From positions 161,548,627 through 161,612,626 of the forward strand of contig NC_053036.3 in the NCBI RefSeq assembly GCF_002575655.3: a stretch of DNA of 64,000 bases, written 5' to 3'. This DNA comes from Aegilops tauschii subsp. strangulata. Taxonomy: Eukaryota > Streptophyta > Magnoliopsida > Poales > Poaceae. The notes under the pieces were generated by a model. The model was not told where the DNA came from. It made no database searches and worked only from the letters and a program-made list of their open reading frames with translations. Made by a program: the position numbers and the translations under genes. This document shows positions 56,603 through 64,000 of this stretch, in pieces (within the stretch, counting starts at the first letter, position 1; the number at the start of each line of letters is the position of its first letter).

Positions 56603-59600
56603 GCATCCCCAAGCTTAATTCATGCTCGTCCTCGAGTAGGTAAATGATAAAAGAAATAATTTATGAAGTGTGAATGCTAGTAGGTGCATAAGTTTGATCA
56701 ATGATAATTTCAATCACCTTTTCTAGCATCATTATATGTCATAACAGTAGCTCAACTCATAGAACTTTTCATGATCAAGTAACAAGCTATTCACATATTA
56801 AAGTATAGATCATAAACTTTCTTGAAAACTAACAAACCGTGTTATTAGTCATCAAACAATTACAATTCATCTTATTTTCAGGAAGAGTCTATGTCAGAGC
56901 TTTGATTTAGCAAATCCCACATACTCAACTATCATATAGTCTTCCATGATTGCTACCACTCAAAGCATATTTTTAGAACAAATAGCATCCATCGAACATA
57001 GAGAAAGATAGGGGCTTAATGTTTCGCCTCCCAACTTATTTATCATATAGATGATTGTCAACAATAATAATTCATGATCAAATATATTTGAATGACCATA
57101 TATGCTTAGATCTTTCCATCACATGATGCTTGCCAACTAAAGAGTAGATTGAAATGAGAAGGAATACTACTAACGCTTGCATAAAAGTAAAAGATAGGCC
57201 CTTCGCAGAGGGAAGCAGGGATTTATAGAGGTGCCAGAGCTCGAAGCAAAAACAGAGATGAAAATAATTTTGAGAGGTATGCTTTCATTGTCAACATAAC
57301 GACTAAGAGTTCCCAATATCTTCCATACTAGATACATTATAGGCGGTTCCCACGCAGAAAGGTAAAGTTTTTACTCCCCCTCCACCAACATTCACACTCC
57401 ACGGCTTGTCCGAAACAACGGGTGCCGTCCAACTATCAACATTCCTGGGGGAGTTTTGTTTAAATTATTTGCGAATTTGTTTTTGATCTTTTGATCATAG
57501 GACTGGGCATCCCAGTTACCAGCCATTTTCTCGTGAATGATGAGCGGAGTCCACTCATCGTGAGAATAACCCACCTAGCATGGAAGATACTGACGGCCCC
57601 TAGTCGCTACATGAGCGATTCGGGCATACAAAACAGATTATTATTTGAAGGTTTAGAGTTTGTCACATGCAAATTTACTTGGAACGGCAGGTAAATGCCG
57701 CATATAGGTAGATATGGTGGACACTCATGGAATAAACTTGGTTCAAGGAATTTGGATGCACAAGCAGTATTCCCACTTAGTACAGATATTTTGGCTAGCA
57801 AAGGATTCTAAATAGCAAGCACCACATGTTAGAGGATCCATAACAATATAACTTCTATACAAATATACCCAAGCATAGCTCATTATGTTGTCTTCCTTGT
57901 CCAACTTCAACTAATTTGCTCAGGTTTGAAAATAATTAATGGGGATCACAATCATAGAAGATGTCCAAGATAGTATATTTATATGTGAAATCTCTCTTCC
58001 TTCAATATTCTTTCATGAATTGTTCAAGTGACCAATACAATGTTTACTAACCTTCAAGAAATTTACCACCTCTACTTCTTATATGTAAAGTCATTACTCC
58101 CCATGGGATAAGCATATGAAACATGTATAATTTCAGATTTATGATATTCAATTCATTCAACCATTTACTCATAGGATATAAGTGAAGCACACGAGTAAAT
58201 GACAAACTACTCCAAAAAGATATAAGTGAAGATCAATGAGTAGTTAAATAATTATTTAGCTATGTGAAGACTCTCCCATTTAATAATTTCAGATCTTAGT
58301 ATTTTATTAAAACAGCAAGCAAAGCTAAAGAAAATGACATTCTAAGAATGGCAAACATCACGTGAAGAAGCAAAAACTTAGGATCAACCGAAACTAACCG
58401 ACAGTTGTTGAAGAAGAAAGGTGGGATGCCAACCGGGGCATCCCCAAGCTTAGACGCTTGAGACTTCTTGAAATATTATCTTGGGATGCCTTGGGCATCC
58501 CCAAGCTTGAGCTTTTGTGTCTCCTTAATTCCTCTTATATCACGGTCTCCCTAACTCTCAAAAGCTTCATCCACACAAAACGCAACAAGGACTCGTGAGA
58601 TAAGTTAGTATAAACCAATGCAAAAACCTTATCATACTCTACTGTAGCAAATCACTAAAATTATTATTCAACATTGCATACTAAATGCCTCTGCATATTT
58701 AATAGTCCTATCCTCAAATAGAATCATTAAACAAGCAACCATATGCAAACAATGCAAACATAACAGCAATCTGCCTAAACAAGACAGTCTGTAAAGAATG
58801 CAGCAAGATCCATACTTCCCTAGCTCCAAAAATTATGAAATAAAATTCCCACTGTAGTAAATTTATCAGAGATTATTATGCAAAAGGTTTCAACATTTTA
58901 TCACATTCTGACTTTTCTAGGGAATTTTTGTAACAGCGGTAAACTTTCTGTTTTCAAACAGCAACATGTAGACTTGTAAAATAGGCATAGTAAAGGCTAT
59001 CAATGCCACTTTTATTGAAATAAAAGATGCAAAACATTGTTATAAATAACAGCAAGCAAAACCTAACAAAATAAATTGATGCTCCAAGAAAAACACATAT
59101 CATGTGGTGAATAAAAATATAGCTCCAAGTAAAGTTACCAATGAACGAAGGCGAAAGAGGGGATGCCTTCCGGGGCATCCCCAAGCTTAGGATCTTGGTT
59201 GTCCTTGAATATTACCTTGGGGTGCCTTGGGCATCCCCAAGCTTAGGCTCTTGCCACTCCTTATTCCATAGTCCATCGAATCTTTACCCAAAACTTGAAA
59301 ACTTCACAACACAAAACTCAACAGAAAATCTCATGAGCTCTGTTAGCGAAAGAAAACAAACCACCACTTAAAAGTACTGTAATGAACTCATTCTTTATTT
59401 GTATAGGTGTTAAATCTACTGTATTCCAACTTCTCTATGGTTTATAAACTATTTTACTAGCCATAGATTCATCAAAATAAGCAAACAACACACGGAAAAC
59501 AGAATCTGTCTAAAACAGAACAGTCTGTAGTAATCTGTATCAAACGTATACTTCTGGAACTCAGAAAAATCTACCAAAATAGGACGACCTAGAAATTTTT

Positions 59601-59906
59601 TATTGATCTACTGCAATTGGAATCAGTATTTTATCACTTTCTGGTGATTTTTAACAATTCTGGGACTGAGCGCAAAGTTTCTGTTTTTACAGCAAGATCA
59701 AATTAACTATCACCGTAGGTTATCCCATAGGTCTTACTTGGCACAAACACTAATTAAAACATAAAACCACATCTAACCAGAGGATAGATGATTTATTTAT
59801 TACTAAACAGGAACAAAAAGCAAGGAACAAAATTTAAAATTGGGTTGCCTCCCAACAAGCGCTTACGTTTAACGTCCCTAGCTAGGCATGATGATTTCAA
59901 TGATGC
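56603..59906 (-). other. Non-coding 3' internal region of the minus WHAM-like element
   Basis: No convincing frame. The 14-mer GCATCCCCAAGCTT (PPT complement) recurs at 58438-58451, 58495-58508, 59175-59188 and 59231-59244 besides the PPT at 56603-56616. Most of 57800-59900 matches 27870-29060 of the other copy in reverse. A segment of about 0.5 kb around 57210-57680 has no obvious counterpart there. Confidence 0.7.
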
Positions 59907-60791
59907 TCACATAAAAGATAAGAATTGAAACATAAAGAGAGCATCATGAAGAATATGACTAGCACATTTAAGTCTAACCCACTTCCTATGCATAGGGATT
60001 TTGTGAGCAAACAACTTATGGGAATAATAATCAACTAGCATAGGAAGGCAAAACAAGCATAACTTCAAAACCTTAAGCACATAGAGAGGAAACTTGATAT
60101 TATTGCAATTCCTAGAAGCATATATTACTCCCTCATAATAATTTTCAGTAGCGTCATGAATGAATTCAACAATATAACCAGCACCTAAAGCATTCTTTTC
60201 ATGACATACTTGCATAGAAAATTTACTACTCTCCACATAAGCAAAATTCTTCTCATTCGGAATGGTGAGAGTATCATAAGAGACTCGAATACGATAAATT
60301 GTTTCCACATTAAATGAGTAATGTTCAGAAAAAGGGTAATCATAATCATGACAAGTTTTATAAATATAATCATCACTACTCTTTATAGTATAAGTTTCAT
60401 CACAATAATCATCATAAGTAGCAACTTTGTTCTCATCATAATCAATTGAAACCTCTTCCGAAATAGTGGATTCATCACTAAATAAAGTCATGACCTCTCC
60501 AAATACACTTTCATAATTATAACAATAAGATTCAACATCCTCCAAAATAGTGGGATCACTACTTCCTAAAGTTGACACTCTTCCAAACCCACTTTCATCA
60601 ATATAATCATCATAAGTAGGAGGCATGCTATCATCATTACAAATTTGCATATCAAAACTTGGGAGACTAAAAATATCATCTTCATTAAACGTAGCATCCC
60701 CAAGCTTGGGACAAACATTAATTGCAGCAAATATATTCTCAAAAACATCATCTTCTTCAAACATAGCATCCCCAAGCTTGGGCCTTTTCAT
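59907..60791 (-). pseudogene. Gag-like ORF of the minus WHAM-like element, C-terminal part
   Basis: 294 codons open. An acidic, Asp/Tyr-rich region (PTYDDYIDESGFGRV, YDENKVATYDDYCDETY) is followed by a basic helical end (FAHKIPMHRKWVRL). The repeated PKLGDAMF/PKLGDATF pair near its start is encoded by the same DNA word as the PPT. It keeps in one frame what is split at about 27445 in the plus copy. The first codons lie in frame with a stretch further upstream (to about 60890), so the ATG at 60791 is probably internal to the original protein. No known domain. Confidence 0.65.
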
Positions 60792-61054
60792 ATCATAAGC
60801 ATAATCACTCTCATCATTAATAGTATGGATAGCACCAATAGTATAGCAATTATCATCATCACGATGAGTAATAGGAGCAACATCATTTGGGGGGCGGGGG
60901 ATACCTTTCTACCATTGCTTCTCCGTCTTTTGTTTTTCTTCTTCACATCATGTGTGGGTTCAATCCTCTTTTTGGAGCTCCTTATTGATGAGATTGGTTG
61001 GATAGAAGGCTCCTCCTCGTTACCTGATTCATCATAAGAAATAATAGGAGGATA

Positions 61055-61816
61055 TTAGGAAGCCTCTTCCCTTTCATTAGTATTCTCTTCATCCTCTATT
61101 TGTTTTCTTGTCTTTATATAATTGGAAATATAAGGATTTTCAATGCAATTCACCGCACAATACATATAAATTTCTTCTAGATCAATATTGAGGAATTTCT
61201 CGAGGTTATATTCTGGAATGAACTTAGTTTGACGTTTCAATTCTTCGTAACCCAAAAGCAGACTAAGTTCATTATGATGTGCAAGGGAAATCAAGTCATC
61301 ACAATTTTTGGACACGATTCGATCATGAAACAATTTGCATTTGATATTTAAATGACCATGTTTATTGCAAAGTTCACAAGTATGGCTAAGATATTTTAAA
61401 TTTTCAGCACTAACATTTAGCCTCTCTTGCAACCATTTAGTTTCTAAGTACTTGTGCCTCTTACAAAATCTATCTTCCCTTTTTGGTATGTATTTGCAAA
61501 CTCTATGCACTCCACAAAAATCGACATGCTTATAAGAGATATTTTCATCATGACTAGTGCAATCATCATTAGTACCATGGACATTGAAGGAGTTCATACT
61601 AACAACATTGCAATCATGCTCATCATTCAAAGATTTAGTGCCAAACATTTTAATGCATTCTTCTTCTAACACTTTGGCACAATTTTCCTTTCCATCAAAC
61701 TCACGAAAGATATTAAAAATATGAAGCGTATGAGGCAAACTCAATTCCATTTTTTGTAGTTTTCTTTTATAGACTAAACTAGTGATAGAACAAGAAACTA
61801 AAAGATTCGATTGCAA
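61055..61816 (-). pseudogene. Gag-like ORF of the minus WHAM-like element, N-terminal part
   Basis: 253 codons, ending at a stop after NEREEAS. It contains the CX2CX4HX4C zinc knuckle CELCNKHGHLNIKC and a conserved IYMYCAVNCIENPYI segment shared with the plus copy. Gag-like nucleocapsid function is inferred from the knuckle and its position 31 bases after the PBS. In the plus copy the same frame runs about 90 codons further, so the stop here is a mutation. Confidence 0.7.
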
Positions 61817-61846
61817 GATCTAAAGATATACCTTCAAGCACTAACC

Positions 61847-61864
61847 TCCCCGGCAATGGCGCCA
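61847..61864 (-). other. PBS of the minus WHAM-like element
   Basis: The minus strand reads TGGCGCCATTGCCGGGGA, one base different from the tRNA-Asp-type PBS of the plus copy. Confidence 0.85.
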
Positions 61865-61874
61865 GAAAAGAGCC

Positions 61875-63565
61875 TGATGTCTACTACGCAACCTTCTTCT
61901 TGTAGACGTTGTTGGGCCTCCAAGTGCAGAGGTTTGTAGGACAGTAGCAAATTTCCCTCAAGTGGATGACCTAAGGTTTACCAATTCATGGGAGGTGTAG
62001 GATGAAGGTGGTCTCTCTCAAACAACCCTGCAACCAAATAACAAAGAGTCTCTTGTGTCCCCAACACACCCAATACAATGGTAAATTGTATAGGTGCACT
62101 AGTTCGGCGAAGAGATGGTGATACAAGTGCAATATGGATGGTAGATATAGGTTTTTGTAATATGAAAATATAAAAACAGCAAGGTATCAAGTGATAAAAG
62201 TGAGCGTAAACGGTATTGCAATGCTAGGAAACAAGGCCTAGGGTTCATACTTTCACTAGTGCAAGTTCTCTCAACAATAATAACATAATTGGATCATATA
62301 ACTATCCCTCAACATGCAACAAAGAGTCACTCCAAAGTCACTAATAGCGGAGAACAAACGAAGATATTATTGTAGGGTACGAAACCACCTCAAAGTTATT
62401 CTTTCTGATCGATCTGTTCAAGAGTCCGTAGTAAAATAACACGAAGCTATTCTTTCCGTTCGATCTATCATAGAGTTCGTACTAGAATAACACCTTAAGA
62501 CACAAATTAACCAAAACCCTAATGTCACCTAGATACTCCAATGTCACCTCAAGTATCCGTGGGTATGATTATACGATATGCATCACACAATCTCAGATTC
62601 ATCTATTCAACCAACACACAGAACCTCAAAGAGTGCCCCAAAGTTTCTACCGGAGAGTCAAGACGAAAACGTGTGCCAACCCCTATGCATAAGTTCACGA
62701 GGTCACGGAACCCGCAAGTTGATCACCAAAACATACATCAAGTAGATCACGTGATATCCCATTGTCACCACAGATAAGCACATGCAAGACATACATAAAG
62801 TGTTCTCAAATCCTTAAAGACTCAATCCGATAAGATAACTTCAAAGGGAAAACTCAATCCATTACAAGAGAGTAGAGGGGGAGAAACATCATAAGATCCA
62901 ACTATAATAGCAAAGCTCGCGATACATCAAGATCGTATCACCTCAAGAACACGAGAGAGAGAGAGAGATCAAACACATAGCTACTGGTACATACCCTCAG
63001 CCCCGAGGGTGAACTACTCCCTCCTCGTCATGGAGAGCGCCGGGATGATGAAGATGGCCACCGGTGAGGGATCCCCCCTCCGGCAGGGTGCCGGAACAGG
63101 GTCCCGATTGGTTTTTGGTGGCTACAGAGGCTTGCGGCAGCGGAACTCCCGATCTATTCTGCTCCCCGATGTTTTTAGGGTACATGGATATATAGGCGAA
63201 AGAAGTCGGTCAGGGGAGCCACGAGGGGCCCACGAGGGTGGGGGGCGCGCCCAGGGGGGCAGGCGCGCCTCCCTGCCTCGTGGCCACCTCGAAGCTTCCC
63301 TGACTTCAACTCCAAGTCTCCTGGATCACGTTCATTCCAAAAATCATGCTCCTGAAGGTTTCATTCCGTTTGGACTCCGTTTGATATTCCTTTTCTGCGA
63401 AACACTGAAATAAGGGACAAAACAGAAACTGGCACTGGGCTATGGGTTAATAGGTTAGTCCCAAAAATAATATAGAAGTGCATAGTAAAGCCCATTAAAC
63501 ATCCAAGATGGATAATATAATAGCATGAATACTTCATAAATTATAGATACGTTGGAGACGTATCA
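61875..63565 (-). repeat. 5' LTR of the minus WHAM-like element
   Basis: 1691 bp, plus strand TGATGTCTACTAC...GGAGACGTATCA. A pure (GA)n run lies near 62954-62967. Confidence 0.93.
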
Positions 63566-64000
63566 GTGCCGACCACCAAGTAGACAATGAAGCTGGTTAG
63601 GCGAACCTGTAAAACATGTCACACTTCTGTTCCCTTTGCCACACGATATATGATGTCGGGCTCAAGGCGAGATTGTCATCCTTGTGCTAGCCCGACCTCT
63701 TTCTCGTTCCAGTGATGCCGACCACAAACCGGATTATCTCATAATCCTAATCGCATGGCCATGCTTATCTTGGTCGGATCACACGAGGGGCCCAGAGTAT
63801 ATCTCTCCTGATCGGAGGGGCGAATCCCATCTTGCTACACCATGTCTCGCAGCATGGGTCTGGACAAGCCTGAAACCTACCTTTGTAACTACCCAGTTAC
63901 GGAGTAGCGTTTGGTTGGCCCAAAGCAGGTCTGTCACCATCCCGAGTACATGCGCCAGCTCAGGTCTTAGGACATAGAATGTATGTTGTACTAGAGACTC
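63566..64000 (-). repeat. Copia-type LTR, continuation to the window end
   Basis: Continues the LTR broken at 54913; GTGCC at both break points. The segment around 63780-63900 (GGGGCCCAGAGTATATCTCT, then CTACCCAGTTACGGAGTAG) is typical of Triticeae copia LTRs and comparable to the Angela LTR segment at 11790-11815. It runs off the window, so the element type and length stay open. Confidence 0.6.

Larger units (their letters stand above)
54914..63565 (-). mobile_element. Complete WHAM/Sabrina-like element without pol, minus strand
   Basis: 8652 bp with LTRs 54914-56602 and 61875-63565 and a perfect TSD GTGCC (54909-54913 and 63566-63570). PPT complement GCATCCCCAAGCTT at 56603-56616, PBS complement at 61847-61864. 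Internal 5.3 kb holds the gag-like ORF in two pieces (61055-61816 and 59907-60791) and 3.3 kb of non-coding DNA. It is the same family as 24190-31796 in opposite orientation, with a longer 3' internal region. No protease, RT or integrase found. Confidence 0.92.

Overview
The window is nuclear DNA of a grass, almost certainly a Triticeae cereal (wheat, barley or a relative). The evidence is the density of nested LTR retrotransposons with Triticeae-type LTRs (Fatima-, Angela-, WHAM/Sabrina- and Sukkula-like; family names are from memory of their termini and were not searched), Stowaway-like MITEs, and a small gene island whose main gene shows the 5'-high GC3 gradient of grass genes. Only two host genes are well supported: a phenylalanine ammonia-lyase gene (45970-48093, +) and an otubain-type deubiquitinase gene (48788-52399, -, eight exons). 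They converge tail to tail, 694 bp apart.

Positions 1-38006 form a deep retrotransposon nest that target-site duplications (TSDs) and shared LTR halves largely resolve. A Sabrina-type LTR (37154-38006) received a plus-strand Angela-type copia element, of which the pol remnant (7706-9174) and 3' LTR (9175-10607 plus 36939-37153) remain. That element was hit on the left by a minus-strand Tat-lineage gypsy element (910-7705), itself broken in its integrase by a Fatima-like element (1-909). Its 3' LTR was hit by a minus-strand Angela (10608-36933, TSD ATCGT). The minus Angela carries a Cassandra TRIM with 5S-rRNA-like LTRs (12975-13698, TSD TGTAC, the two LTRs reading as identical). Its 5' LTR is split by a SIRE-like copia element without pol (19518-36742, TSD GAAAC), and that element holds a WHAM-like element (24190-31796).

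Positions 38007-45480 are less repetitive. They hold a possible exon remnant, a 4.1-kb stand-alone LTR-like unit with TG...CA ends and TSD ATAGT (38692-42801), and a MITE. Positions 45500-52600 are the gene island. From about 52.6 kb repeats return: a MITE end, an unclassified stretch, and a copia-type LTR (54280-54913 plus 63566-64000) split by a complete minus-strand WHAM-like element (54914-63565, TSD GTGCC).

PAL makes trans-cinnamate for phenylpropanoids and lignin; the otubain gene would remove ubiquitin from proteins. Nothing in the sequence links their functions. The most interesting transposon biology is the two non-autonomous designs (SIRE-like and WHAM-like elements with gag-like ORFs but no pol), an interspersed TCGGT-N3-ACCGA inverted-repeat motif whose copy number differs between the two LTRs of one element, and the 5S-bearing Cassandra copy.
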